Source: Primula veris (lineage: Eukaryota; Streptophyta; Magnoliopsida; Ericales; Primulaceae). From it: DNA of 64,000 nt. The position numbers and the translations under genes were made by a program. Where the stretch lies: contig OY821744.1 of the NCBI GenBank assembly GCA_963682055.1, positions 34,076,967 to 34,140,966 on the forward strand. Direction: 5' to 3'. The notes under the pieces were generated by a model. The model worked only from the letters and a program-made list of their open reading frames with translations. It was not told the DNA's origin and ran no database searches. Positions 1 to 12,544 of the stretch are shown piece by piece; within the stretch, counting starts at the first letter, position 1; each line of letters opens with the position of its first letter.

Positions 1-19
1 ATTTATATGTTATTATTTT

Positions 20-145
20 AATATGTGTATATACATAACTATAATTAACTATAATTATATATATATATATTTATAATATGTGTATATACATAACTATAAT
101 TAACTATAATTATATATATATATATATATATTTATAATTATATAA
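20..145. repeat. AT-rich direct repeat, about 55-bp period
   Basis: A block starting AATATGTGTATATACATAAC is seen at 20 and again at 75, each followed by an (AT)n run. This is simple-sequence expansion. I see no gene in the first 690 bases. Confidence 0.7.
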
Positions 146-694
146 CTATATGTTCCAATAACACACCTCATATTACTCTAAATATCCTCATTTATTATTA
201 TTTCTAATCACATGTTACTAATAGTCTTATACACAATTTGTCAAACAAAAAATAAAAATGTGGTATGTATGTACTCCTAGTACAATCCCACATAATACCT
301 CAACCAAAACACACCCTAAGATTAATTCTTGCCAGTGAATTAACCAACATGGCAACACCAGAGTAGCCTACAAAATTTTTATACGAATTGGCTAGATTTT
401 CAACTAGTTGGGACAAGATTAGGTGAGAGAGGATTTAAAATGCAGTGTTTTCCGTAAATACTATGTTTGATAGCCTAATATGGACGAGACTATTAGTGCA
501 ATGGTATAGCAAATAATCCCAAATAGGGTCATTTGTAACATTTTATTATCCGATCCCAATCCGGGTGTATTCAAAATCCGGTTACCACCAATTCCGCAAT
601 GAAAGGAGGCATAAGGTATATGTGCCAAACTGGTAGTTCAAGTTTGTTAAAATTTCAAAACCCTTCTTGATCTAGTAGAGAATTGACACCCCAC

Positions 695-1194
695 CAGTGT
701 TTTAAATAGCGTTATCGCTATCGTAGCTTTTTTTCGAGAGAAACGCTAAAAGCGCTAATAGCGTTGCTATATAGCGCTTTGTGGTGTATTTTTTTTTGCC
801 TAAATATGCACTAAACTTTAGAATATATAACAAAAAAAAAAATAAAAAAATATAGTTATATTAGATAGTAATAAAAAAAAATCAAAAAAAAAATTGTTGT
901 TGGTAAGTTTCGAACCCAGATCTGCTGGAAATTACAGCACAGTCTTAACCATCTGGACTGTAGACACTTTTATGAAAATTGCACAATATATATTTATTAT
1001 TTAGATCCGCTGTTTTTTTTAACTCGCTATTTACGCTTTTGGTCCAGAATTTCGCGATTTTTGCGCTTTTGGTCCCCTATAGCGCGATTTTAGCGCAATT
1101 CCACCCAAAATCGTGATTTTTCGTTGCGTTTTTTTACCAAAAAAGCGCTATTTCGCGCTACATAACGCTATGTAGCGCGAATTTTAAAACAGAG
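695..1194. mobile_element. Non-autonomous hAT-type element with 8-bp target duplication
   Basis: The ends are inverted: CAGTGTTTTAAATAGCG on the left, and CTCTGTTTTAAAATTCGCG on the right when read from the other strand. The 8-bp sequence CACCCCAC flanks both ends exactly (687-694 and 1195-1202). An 8-bp duplication with CAxTG-type ends is the hAT signature. The body is rich in AGCGCTA-type palindromes and has no transposase frame. A second, more decayed copy lies at 54425-55061. Confidence 0.82.
902..962 (-). other. tRNA-derived relic (SINE-head-like) inside the hAT element
   Basis: Read on the minus strand, a D-arm-like stem AGTC/GACT encloses an A-box-like CAGATGGTTAA. An anticodon-arm-like stem TGCTG/CAGCA with a 7-base loop follows, then a B-box-like GGGTTCGAAAC. 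The acceptor stem does not pair, and loop position 33 is A rather than T. It is therefore not a functional tRNA but probably tRNA-derived. Confidence 0.4.
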
Positions 1195-1727
1195 CACCCC
1201 ACTAAGTGCAAAACTTCTATGTAAGAATTAAAATTAATGATGAAGGTATTATAGGGGCGGCGCTACAGTTGTTACCACTTCATTTGCTAAAAAGAATTGC
1301 GCCGTAATTTTTTTTTTCGTCATTAAAAAAATTAAACAGGAAAAAATAAATAAAAAATAAAGTACACGTAATTTAAAAGGTACAAAAAAAAAGAGTTTGA
1401 CTTATTTTTTGGTAAAGGTTGGCCCATGTAAGTCTATAAATGACATGTTAGTTCTTGTAATTTCTTTTTTCTTTTGTTGTACCATAATTTAAATGATAAT
1501 AAAAAATTATTTTTACGCCTTATTTCCCTTTTTTTTATGCTCACTTGTCCGATACAAGGGCCACCAGATATAGTCTAATACTTATCAATATGGGAAATGA
1601 AAGAGAAAAAAGGATACCCAAAACACAAACGTAAAATGTGCTAGAAGAAACAATTTAAAAAAATGTACTAGTAGAAAAGCACAGGAATCGAGAAACACAG
1701 AACGGTAACACGACTCGTGCTACCACC

Positions 1728-2420
1728 ATGTAGGGCTGGGTTCGGTCCGGTTTTCAGTAAATCCGAAACCGAGATTAATTTTCGGTTCAGTCATTTTCGG
1801 TTTTCTGAAAATGAGAACCGGACCGAACCGGTTTTGATTCGGTCTGGTTTCGGTTTTGATTCGGTCCGGTCCTATACCGGTTTTAGTTCGGGTTTTTTGG
1901 TATGATTCAATTTTATATGTTAAAGTCAAATTACACAAACATATAAATATAAATTTCTATAACTTTAAGAAATATTATACAATGTTTAAAAACTACTACT
2001 AAAACCCTATCTCTTTAAAACATTCTTCATACATCTCAGCTTCATTAAAGTTTTACTATTTTACGAACTCCTCATTTAAAAAAAAAACACTTATACCTTA
2101 AAATTAGATAATTGTAAAAAAAAATGTAACTTATTTATATATATATTGATTTATAATTTCAATATATATATATATATATGTGTATATATCGATATAATAC
2201 TAGTAAGTTCATATACATTGGGTTTTTTTTGGGGGAGGGGGGATTGGTTTTTTTTTACTACTTGGTTCGGTTTTCTTCGTGGTTTTTTCATCCTTTCAGT
2301 TTTTTGATTTTTTTCGGTTCAGTTTTATAGTAAACCTAAAACGGACCGAACAACTTCCGGTATTCTTGGTTTCCGTCTTTTTCGGTTTTCGGGTTATTCC
2401 GGGTTTTTACCGAGCCCCAT
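1728..2420. mobile_element. CGGTTT-rich hAT-like element
   Basis: The left end is TAGGGCTGGGTTCGG. The right end reads, from the other strand, GGGGCTCGGTAAAAACCC. Both halves are filled with GGTTCGGTTT-type motifs in opposite orientation. CATGT flanks both sides, but a clean 8-bp duplication is not visible. The ends resemble the better-preserved element at 44129-44420. Short open frames here are products of the repeat. Confidence 0.6.
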
Positions 2421-2586
2421 GTGCATAATCACAAGTGTAAAATTGAAATATTCTGAAAACCATGGGAGTTAAAATGTTAATCTCAGTAACCACAGGGGGC
2501 GTACACGTAAATTACAGGACAGGATAAGTTATCGAATTTTAATTAAAACTGGGAAAAAAGAAAGAAAAAAAAGGTTAAGAGTAAAA

Positions 2587-5500
2587 ATGGCGGTGGTTGA
2601 GATAATAAGTGGTATATGGCCTTTAAACCCCGTTAAATCTCTAAAATTACATAATAAAAACCGTTTTAAATCGTTTTCTCCCATCGCCGTTGCAAATTCC
2701 CCTTCTCTCTCTTCATCCTCCACCATTCAGGCATTCCCTCTTCTTTCTTTTAGCGGGAGTATATATAGACATCAACTTGGATATTTTTTTGCAAAAACGC
2801 TCCAAATCAAGATTTGATTAATACAAATCTTCACGGTTTCACGACACAAAAATACAAATATGCGTCATTTTTTTCCCGATGTATAATGACATGTCATCTC
2901 GGAAAAAAAAGACGTATATTTGTATTTCTGTCGTGAAACTGTGAAGATTTGCATTAATCAAATATTGATTTTGAGCGTATTTATAAAAAAAATATCCAGG
3001 TTGATGTACATATATACTCCCTATATTTATATTATAATAATATATATATATATATGTGAGTGTATTAAATTGTTTCCATTTCTTTTAATTCTATAGTAAG
3101 ATATGTATATATCTATTTAATAATATATGTGTTCCCCACACAACGTTGTGTGTGCGGTGCGTAATGCAATAAAAATATAAAAAATATGTATAGTTATGAT
3201 ATAATTAAATATGTGAATAATACAAAAAAAAGAACATAGTTTAATATTTAAAAGAATTTTTGTTTGTTAAGGAGGGATAAATAGTTTTATTAGTTTTTAC
3301 TTTTTATATTTTTATGTGAGTATGATATTATTGTAATTAATATAAAGGCGTAGGGGTATTTTTGAAAAAAAATGGTTAAATTGGGCAGACTCATTTGACC
3401 TTCGGTTGCCTTATTATAATAGAATGATAGGTTTTTTTTTTTTTCATTTCGAATAAAATTGTTTCCATTTCGTTTAATTCTATAGTAAGATGGGAGTGAA
3501 CCTATTTTATAACCTATATATCCGCTTGGATTTAATAATATATGTTTTTATAATAATATGAGTGTATCTAATTGTTTTCACTTTGTCGAATTCTATACTA
3601 AGTGTGTTTGTGTATATATATATATATCAAATTGTATCCGTTTTGTTGAATTCTATAGTAAGATGGGAGTGAACCTATTTTATAACCTATATATCCGCTT
3701 GGATTTAATAATATATGTTTTATAATAATATGAGTGTATCTAATTGTTTTCACTTCGTCGAATTCTATACTAAGTGTGTGTGTGTGTATATATATATCAA
3801 ATTGTATCCGTTTTGTTGAATTCTATAGTAAGATGGGAGTGAACCTATTTTATAACCTATATATCCGCTTGGATTTAATAATATATGTTTTTATAATAAT
3901 ATGAGTGTATCTAATTGTTTTCACTTCGTCGAATTCTATACTAAGTGTGTTTGTGTATATATATATATATCAAATTGTATCCGTTTTGTTGAATTCTATA
4001 GTCAAATGGGAGTGAACCTATTTTATTCTATTCTATCTATTTAGGTTTAATATTATACGTTTCTGTATATGTGTGCATATTTTGGTTCTCATTTCGTTGA
4101 ATTTTCTCTAGTAAGATGGAGTGAACTTGTTTTATAGACTATCCATTTTTTTTTTATTTTTTTTTTATTAAATCGCTGTTTTAATGACGGAGTGGAAGAT
4201 GATTAGTTTCGTACGAATAGTTTTATGTTATTAACTGCATATTTTACGTAAAAAAAAATATACTATAAAACTTTAATAAAATTGACTATGTGCTGTTTGG
4301 CAATTTTTTTTTCCTTAGCTTTTTGCTTAAAAAAAGCTATGGGTGTTTGGTTTCCTAGATTTTTTAGCATTTGGGTCAAAAAAAGCCAAAAAATAACAAT
4401 CTCAGGATTGGAGAAACTAGGAATTTTAAGCAATTTCGCTTTTTCACTTTAAATAGAAGATTTCTAGTAATAATTATTTTCTGTATGGTTAAAAGTCACT
4501 TTTAAGAAAGTAAAAAATTGAAAATTAGTAAAAAAAACTTATAAGTGTAAACTTTATTCTATTCTAAGTTAGGTTTCCTATTCTATTTTAGTCGATGGAA
4601 GTGTACTGAATCGACTGAAATAATGTTTTTATTCTAAGTTAGAATTATTGACGTTATATTCCAGTTTAATAAACATTATTTAGTTCGATATGGGTTAGAC
4701 ATCATCATCAAACTGAGCCTTAATCTTAAGTAATTGGGGTTGGCTATATGAATGGGAAAAATCTATGTGGAAGCTAAAGCGAGAAAATATGTTCGAGTAA
4801 TGAAATTTTGTTCACTATTGTTTAAAATTGTGATGAACAAATTGGAACATCACGGAAATCGTATGGGCACACAAAATCGCGTGGGCACTAGAGAGCATTA
4901 ATTAATGATGTGAGAGAAACTAGGTAGCAATGTAGCCATGAATTTGTCAAATATATTATTCTGGCGTCCCTCCATTGAAATATTAATGCTTCCGACCCTG
5001 GTTAACAGGAAACTCTGTCACACTGGGTAAACCTGTATCTGAAAAGAAAATACTTATTTAGATTGTGTACTAGAAATTCGCTTGGGAAGGTTACTTACGC
5101 CATAAATTCACGAACATAAGAACTAAAGCATGTTTAGTATATATATGATACTTGTGTTGTTTATGATATTACCGAGAGGAAACTGTTTTGAAACTCTTTA
5201 GCAATCATGTAGTTACATACTATATTTTACCGTACCTTACAAAATCTTAAGTAGGGTCGTCACTCGTCACTGATCTGTGAAATTGCCACTTCCCGTTTTC
5301 CCTGCAATTATAAGGCCATGTCTCAGATTCTGCATTTGAGTATCATACTTGTAACTCATCTTTAAATCTGCCAACTATGATGTTGATCACAACTTCTTAT
5401 TTGTTTCTATTAATGTTTTTTTTCCATATAAATACTTGCTACCCTGTTCATGCCATCGAACTGTTTGTGGTTATGTTTGCTATTTGGTGGACTGTTTCAG

Positions 5501-8500
5501 TTCTCAAAACCGGTATTAAGCAAATGAAAAGTCATTAATATTGATGGAAACTTTTTTCAGATTGTTGGTGGAACCACACCCAGGTTGCTTGGTGGTGGAA
5601 ATTCTAATTCTTTTAGCTTATTAGATTCATCCTATGAAGGAGACGATTTTTGGCTTCAGCTTGAGGCCGACCTTTATTACTGGACAAAAACATTACGTCC
5701 GGTTCAGGTAAAAAATAAGTTAGGACTTCAATAAAAAAGAATTGTAACTTTGTTGCTTTTCAAACTCACGGAGATGATTTTGGCAGTGGTATCCTGGCCA
5801 CATTGGAAAGACTGAGAAACAACTCAAAGATCAACTAAGATTAATGGATGTTGTTATAGAGGTCCGGGATGCAAGGATTCCATTAGCGACGACCCATCCA
5901 CAGGTCAATTATTTTGCAATTATATTAGCTGATAATTTTTGGTTTCTTTGTGGTTAATCCAATGATTTCTCACTGTTCATTCAAACGCCAACTAATTGCG
6001 ATGCTTTTTGTATCTTTTTAACTATGTTAATCGGAGAATACAGGATTCAGTTATCACCACTACTAATGCATGCTTTGAAAACTTTGACATTGTTCTTTTC
6101 TTCTTGCTTGGTAGCATTGTTGTTATTTTCTTCTTTTAGCCTGTAGCCTTCAGTTCTTTTTGTTTTTTTGGGTAAGTATCAGGAAAAGTGTATCTTCACT
6201 TGGTAATAAGAAACTAACACACGTTCAATTGGATTAAAGATTAATCATTAACTCATGATTTGGAAAAAAATTAGTATATTGTTTTAGCTGTTATTGCGAC
6301 AAGACACACCCTTTGGGTAGATCCAAATACGCATACATGTTTTTACTATTCTCTGACTGGTAGGGATGAAACCACATACTGTAAATTTTTGCTCAAATAA
6401 AAAATTTCACATGCATACTTTTCTCTGACTTGTGGGCGCATGCCTTTTTGATTAACAATATTTCCCGGGCATAAATTATCTGGCTTGCAATAACCTGTGT
6501 ACATGTTTTCTTTTGGCTAAGATATTTCATGGGCTTATCTGATGCAGATGGATTCATGGCTTGGAAATAGAAAAAGAATTTTGGTTTTAAATAGAGAAGA
6601 CATGATATCTACTGAGGATCGGAATGCTTGGGCAAGTTATTATTCTAGACAAGGAATTAAGGTCGTCTTTTCTAATGGCCAGCTTGGGATGGTACGTATT
6701 TCTATTCCTTTTCTTAATATCGATATATCAACAAGAGGCAAATACATGGAAAAATAAGTGACTAAAATATCCTATGACTACCAGGGTACTATGAAGTTGA
6801 GTAGGTTAGCGAAGACACTAGCAGCTGATGTAAATGTTAAACGCCGAGCAAAAGGATTACTTCCACGACCAGTGAGTTCTCTTTCTTCTATGTTACTTGC
6901 ATATCAGTCCAGAACTGTACTGTTTTAGTTAAACCGAACGGGTTTTAAAGTGGAAACGTTTCCATGAAAGGCTTGGTTGGTTGCAACTTTAAGCAAATAA
7001 GATTTGATTTTTTGTGTTTTAAAATACGGACAAGTTCACGCAGCTTTAACCTTTTTTTTGCATTCTTGTTGTCAAATATTATCCACCTGTTAGGCAAGTT
7101 AGGAAAAGACCAGATCTTAAAACGACTAAACACGGAACTAAGTCCGATTCTTTCTTTTTGAGAGAAAAAGAATAGGATATTAATATATTATCACTTTTGT
7201 ATGATGAAACCTCAGAAAAGGATCTGAATATTATCTGTCTGTGCGTTGTCTGTACAAAAAGGCACTACAAAGAAGTAGTTTTTGTAAAAATCGGAGCCTT
7301 AGGCTTTTTGAGTTCTGACTCATGTCTTTGAGAGAGTTTACTGTATTCCTTATAAATGTTTTCTGAAGATTGTTACTAAATTGACCAAGATTTAATATTT
7401 TCGCTTGGTGATTATTGTGTTTGGTAGGTTCGAGCTGGAATAGTAGGATATCCAAATGTTGGAAAATCGTCTTTGATTAACCGCTTGCTAAAGCGCAGGA
7501 TGTGTCCAGCTGCTCCACGACCTGGTGTTACCCGATCATTGAAGTATGCTCTCTCTCTCTCTCTCTCTATAGGCTGAGTATTCTAGACTCATGTTTTGAT
7601 GCAAACAGTAGTTTGAAGATTTAGGTCTTGTTTATTTGACAGCCTGTAAGAAAATAAGCTGGATTCTCTAAGGCTCATAAAAAAATCTAGGTTTCATCCA
7701 GTTTAAAAGCTTCTAAACCTTTTCAGGCTTAAAAATCCAGAAAAGCCCCAAGTTATAAGCTGGTTATCCAAATGGACCAGATTTTAAACAAAAAGGCAAA
7801 AAGAGCAAAGCTTGGAAGGTAATAACAAAACAAGGACTTAGCCTTCTGTTCATATTAGGTATTAGTACTCTTTCTGGTAAGAGTCTAAAATTGATATTCG
7901 GAAAGAGTTTCAAATTAAGATAATAAGTTTTCAATGGTATGTGGATTACTGGATCAGATACTCTGTGTTACAAGACAGTTGTGTATGCAGCAAGTGCTTT
8001 GCATGCTACAAGACAGTTGTGTATGCAGTAAGTGCTTGCATTTTGAAAAAATTAAACCGGATGTTGAGGAAAACTCACTTAAGAAGCTCTTGGAGATAAA
8101 TGTACTTGGTCATTTAAAATGATGAACCGCCGTGTAGTGGAAAATAAAGTCATTGAATGAATTGATAGCTTTTCATAACATGTGAGGTTTTTGTAGACTC
8201 CGAGCCTCTGGCTTTTCAGCCAACTCTGGGAAAGAACATTCTTTTTTAAGCTGTAAAACCAAACAAAGAGAAATCCAGCACTATTTATAAGACTGAATCC
8301 GCATGATTTTCAATTGCAGCCAAAGAATCATTTGAAATCCTGAATTTTCAAATTTCTCTTGTTTTGGCGAAGGTGGGTTCGATTTGGAAAAGATTTGGAG
8401 TTATTGGATTCTCCAGGTATTATACCCATGCGACTTTGTGATCAATCAGCAGCTATCAAGCTTGCTATATGTGACGACATTGGAGAGAGATCTTATAACG

Positions 8501-9050
8501 TCACAGATGTCGCTGCAATTCTTATACAAATGCTTTCGCGGCTACCAGTAGTTGGTGTGTTCCTTATTCCCTTTCCCGACAATTTCTTTTTACTTTTTTT
8601 ACCCCTCACAACATAATAAATCGCTTGCTTATTGCAGACTCAAAAGCTATTTATAACCGTTACAAGATTGACACGGATGGTCATTGTGGTAACACGTATG
8701 TTTTATTATCTAAGCATATTTAGTGGTTTACTTCTTTTTTGTTGTGTGAAAATTCACTGTTCAAGTTGAGGCGGAAAAATAAGTTCTTACCTGTTACTGA
8801 TTTATTATTACTGTTGGAAAATATCTGGAAATATCAGCTGGTCGTTTCAACTTTCAAATTTATAACCTGATTAAAAACTAGTTAAGTTCTCTTTGTTAAA
8901 TTGTTTGTCGTTTAATTTGGATGCAGATATGTTCAAAAACTCGCTCTGCAGTTGTTCAACGGTGATGCTAACCAAGCAGCATTCCGGATATTGTCTGACT
9001 TTCGAAAAGGGAAATTTGGCTGGATTTCACTCGAGAGACCTCCTACATAA
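2587..9050 (+). CDS. DGP3: DAR GTPase 3, chloroplastic (circularly permuted YlqF/RbgA-type GTPase)
   Basis: Nine exons: 2587-2730, 5561-5707, 5787-5903, 6548-6691, 6785-6871, 7428-7543, 8373-8554, 8638-8695, 8927-9050. They keep frame and give 372 residues, which to my recollection is the size of the Arabidopsis protein. Residues 1-48 are a Ser/Lys-rich chloroplast transit peptide. The GTPase motifs come in permuted order: the DAR motif (125-127), G4-like NRED (151-154), G1 GYPNVGKS (220-227), G3 DSPG (264-267). The bacterial relatives (YlqF/RbgA) act in large ribosomal subunit assembly, so a plastid ribosome role is inferred. The start has a good plant context (AAAAATGGCG). Introns 2-8 are GT-AG. 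Intron 1 needs a GC donor (CAG|GCATTC) and is 2.8 kb, loaded with repeats. Confidence 0.9.
2755..3021. mobile_element. Foldback MITE in DGP3 intron 1
   Basis: The element is a near-perfect hairpin. The left end starts GGGAGTATATATAGACATC and the right end, read in reverse, starts GGGAGTATATATGTACATC. Both arms continue through CTGGATATTTTTTT and a shared AAATCTTCAC(G/A)GTTTCACGACA block, with a short loop near 2885. No clear target duplication is visible. It begins only 25 bp after the predicted exon 1 end. Confidence 0.8.
3122..3427 (-). mobile_element. Helitron-like relic, copy A
   Basis: Read on the minus strand it starts TCATTCTATTATAATAAG after a host A. Near its end is a perfect hairpin (CCACACAAC/GTTGTGTGG). 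It matches copies at 38760-39079, 40618-40948 and 53821-54115. The CTAG terminus is eroded in this copy. It lies in DGP3 intron 1. Confidence 0.6.
3454..4020. repeat. Tandem repeat, about 170-173 bp unit
   Basis: The block TATAGTAAGATGGGAGTGAA recurs at 3481, 3654 and 3824, with a degenerate copy at 3997. Each unit also carries an (AT)n stretch and an internal diverged half-repeat (AATTCTATACTAAG). A lone related half unit is seen near 3070-3100. The rest of intron 1 (4020-5560) is AT-rich with no gene; 4290-4450 contains a TGTTTGG/AGCTTTTTGC-type MITE remnant. Confidence 0.85.
7620..7850. mobile_element. MITE of the AGCTTTTAAGC family in DGP3 intron 6
   Basis: It opens with a TTAGGTCTTGTTTATTTGACAG-like end and closes with AACAAAACAAGGAC. 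Between these lie repeated AAGCTGG and CTTTTCAGGC motifs. The same arrangement is seen at 17330-17530, 17585-17770, 18385-18598, 29310-29500, 30110-30428 and 61210-61410. Confidence 0.55.
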
Positions 9051-9449
9051 AATATCCATTGTTGTATGATGTGTTGTTAAATATGTAAAAACATGGTCGG
9101 AAAAGGTGAAACTGTTTCCTTGAGCTGCAACTTTTAACAAGTACTCTCGAGGCCAGAGTTCTCATGCACCTCTCGCATATCCGTGTTACCTGGCTTTTAA
9201 TTTTGTTAACAATTTGTATTGAAATGTTGTACTGTAAATACGATACTAGTTTCTTGTGAAAGAGCAAGACATAGAAAACTCGGTTTTGTGCCATTTTATT
9301 TTAGGTTCAAATCTAAGATTTCTTGAGCAGATACTAACAATAATTAGTTTTAACTACGTCTCATATTTCTGGGTGTTCTTTCATCTAATGAAATTGTTTT
9401 TTCCCTTTTATCTAGTGAGCCAATGAAGTTGATTCATGGTTCTACACTG
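9051..9449. other. 3' flank of DGP3
   Basis: AT-rich sequence with polyadenylation-like TTGTAT and AATAAA-like stretches. I see no further gene before the transposon at 9459. Confidence 0.5.
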
Positions 9450-9879
9450 TTTATTTAAGGGAAAATTACCAAAACATACAACTATTTTAAACTAATTACC
9501 AAAAAATTATATCCTAACACTTTATTCCCAAAACATACAACTAATTAAAATTATAAATAATAAATGTTTTTTTTTTTCTCTCTCTCTCTCCGTGCTCTCT
9601 CTTTTAAAAACAACAGAAATCTTTTTTGGGATGATAAAAAACAAAATATGGTAATAAAAAAAAAACTACAAAATATGCCAAAAATATGGTAAAAAACAAA
9701 AAAAAAAAACAAGAAAATTACAAAATTACAAAAAAAAAATGAAAAAAGTTCTAAAAAGTCAAAAATTCAAAAAAACCCAAAATATGCTAAAAAACTTTTA
9801 AAAAAGTCGGTAACCGAAAAAACCCAAAAAAGGCTAGTAAAACCTTTTAACAAGTCGGGAACCTGAAAAAGCCGAAAAA

Positions 9880-12170
9880 ATGGTTAAAAAAAGTATTGTA
9901 TATGTTTGTATTGCGTATTTCCATATTAAAAAATATGTATAAATTGTGTGTTGTGTATGCATGTATTAAATAACATGTATAAATAATGTATTGTGTATGC
10001 CCGTATTAAAAAAACATGTATAAATTATGTATTGTGTATACATGTATAAATTATGTATTGTGTATGCTGAAAAAACTTTTAAAAAAGTCGGTAACCGAAA
10101 AAACCCAAAAAATTGGTAAAAAAAACCCAAAAAATATCCAAAATCACAAAAAAATGAAAAAAGTTCAAAAAAGTCGGGAACCCGAAAAAGCCCAAAAAAT
10201 AGTTAAAAAAAGTATTGTGTATGTCTGTATTGCGTATTTCCGTATTAAAAACATGTATAAATTGTGTGTTGTGTATGCATGTATTAAATAACATGTATAA
10301 ATAATGTATTGTGTATGCCCGTATTAAAAAACATGTATAAATTATGTATTATGTATGCCTGTATTAAAGAGTATGTATAAATAGTGTATTGTGTATGCCC
10401 GTATTAAAAAAACATGTATAAACTGTGTATTGTGTATGTTTGTATTAAATAGCATGTATAAATAATGTTTTGTGCATGCATATATTAAAAAATATATATA
10501 AATTGTGTATTGTGTATGCCTGTATTAAAGAGCATGTATAAAGTATGTATTGTGTATGTATGTATTAAAGAGCATGTATAAATAGTGTATTGTGTATGTC
10601 CATATTAAAAAACATGTATAAATTGTGTATTGTGTATGTCTGTATTAAAAAGCATGCATAAATAATGTATTGTGTATGCCCGTATTAAAAAACATGTATA
10701 AATTGTGTATTGTGTATGTCTGTATTAAAAAGCATGCATAAATAATGTATTGTGTATGCCCGTATTAAAAAAACATGTATAAAAATTGTGTATTGTGTAT
10801 GCCTGTATTAAAAAGCATGTATAAAATATGTATTATGTATGATTGTATTAAAGAGCATGTATAAATAGTGTATTGTGTATGCATGTATTAAAAAAACAAG
10901 TATAACAATGTATTATGTATATCTGTATTGCGTATTCCCGTATTAAAAAACATATATAAATTATGTGTTGTGTATGCATGCATTAAATAAAATGTATTGT
11001 GTATGCCCGTATTAAAAAACGTGTATAAACTATGTATTGTGTATGCCTGTATTAAAGAGCATGTATAAAAAGTGTATTGTGTATGCATAATAAGAAAAAC
11101 ATAAAAAATGGACAGTGTCAAAGGATACAGAATGTATTGTGTATGACTGTATTAAAAAACGTGTATAAACAATGTATTGTGTATGCATGTATTAAAAAGC
11201 ATGTATAAAATATGTATTGTGTATGTCTGTATTAAAGAGCATGCATAAATAGTGTATTGTGTATGTCCATATTAAAATACATGTATAAACCGTGTACTGT
11301 GTATATCTGTATTAAAGAGCATGTATAAATAATGTATTGTGTATGCCCGTATTAAAAAAATATGTATAAACTGTGTATTGTATATGCTTGTATTAAAGAG
11401 CATGTATAAAATATGTATTGTGCATGCCTGTATTAAAGAGCATGTATAAATAGTGTATGGTGTATGTCCATATTAAAAAACATGTATAAAATGTGTATTG
11501 TGTATGTCTGTATTAAAGAACATGTATAAATAATGTATTGTGTATGCCCATATTAAAAAAAACATATATAAACTGTGTATTGTGTATGCTTGTATTAAAT
11601 AACATGTATACAATATGTATTGTGTATGACTGTATTAAAGAGTATGTATAAATAGTGTATTGTGTATGCATGTATTAAAAAACATGTATAACAATGTATT
11701 GTGTATGGCTGTATTGCGTATTTCCGTATTAAAAAACATGTATAAATTACGTGTTGTGTATGCATGCATTAAATAAAATGTATAAATAATGTATTGTGTA
11801 TGCCCGTATTAAAAAACATGTATAAACTATGTATTGTGTATGCCTGTATTAAATAGCATGTATAAAAAGTGTATTGTGTATGCATAATAAGAAAAACATA
11901 AAAAATGGACAGTGTCAAAGGATAAATAATGTATTGTGTATGTCCGTATTAAAAAAATATGTATAAACTGTGTATTGTGTATGCTTGTATTAAAGAGCAT
12001 GTATAAAATATGTATTGTGTATGCCTGTATTAAAGAAAATGTATAAATAGTGTATTGTGTATGTCCATATTAAAAAACATGTATAAACTGTGTATTGTGT
12101 ATGTCTGTATTAAAGAACATGTATAAATAATGTATTGTGTATGCCCGTATTAAAAAAATATGTGTATAAA
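9880..12170. repeat. 40-bp tandem array (about 50 units) inside the 4.9-kb element
   Basis: The unit reads TATTGTGTATGCCCGTATTA followed by AAAAACATGTATAAATNNTG, and neighbouring units differ at few positions. Alternating unit types (CCCGTATTAAAAAACATG and CCTGTATTAAAGAGCATG) suggest a two-unit higher-order pattern. A non-repeat insert, AAAAAATGGACAGTGTCAAA, occurs at about 11103 and again 797 bp later, close to 20 units, so a whole block was duplicated. Confidence 0.9.
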
Positions 12171-12174
12171 TAAT

Positions 12175-12540
12175 GATTTTTTTCTTTCTTTATCTTTATT
12201 TAAAAATAGTTCAATCTTCTTCTCCGATCAGTTCACAAGTCTCTATCCGACTTCAATCTTCTTCTCCGATCAATTCACAGGTCTCGGTATTGTCTTCTCC
12301 GATCAGTTTATCCGTCAATTTTCGGTTATTTTGATCATCATCTTCAACAATTCACTGGGCAATATGTGTCAATTTTCTCGTAAATAGTCATAAGTTGATC
12401 CGTCAATTTTCGAGGTATTTTTTTATTTTTTAAAAATTATTGTAATTAAATTTATATACTTAATAATAATTTGGCCGCATTTGGCTAAAAGTGATGTGTT
12501 GTTGACATATTCTATTCCTCGATATGAAATGTTTTTTTAA
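12175..12540. other. Unique core of the 4.9-kb element
   Basis: This is the only non-repetitive part of the element's interior. It contains CTTCTTCTCCGATCA three times (one variant) with GTTCACA or ATTCACA after two of them. It may be a captured host 5' UTR-like sequence; I do not recognise a coding domain. Confidence 0.5.
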
Positions 12541-12544
12541 TACG

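Noticed and set aside
902..962. Functional tRNA gene
   Set aside because: The acceptor stem does not pair and the conserved T at position 33 is missing; only a relic is supported.
9880..12170. CRISPR-like regular repeats
   Set aside because: The 40-bp units are head-to-tail without spacers, inside a plant transposon.
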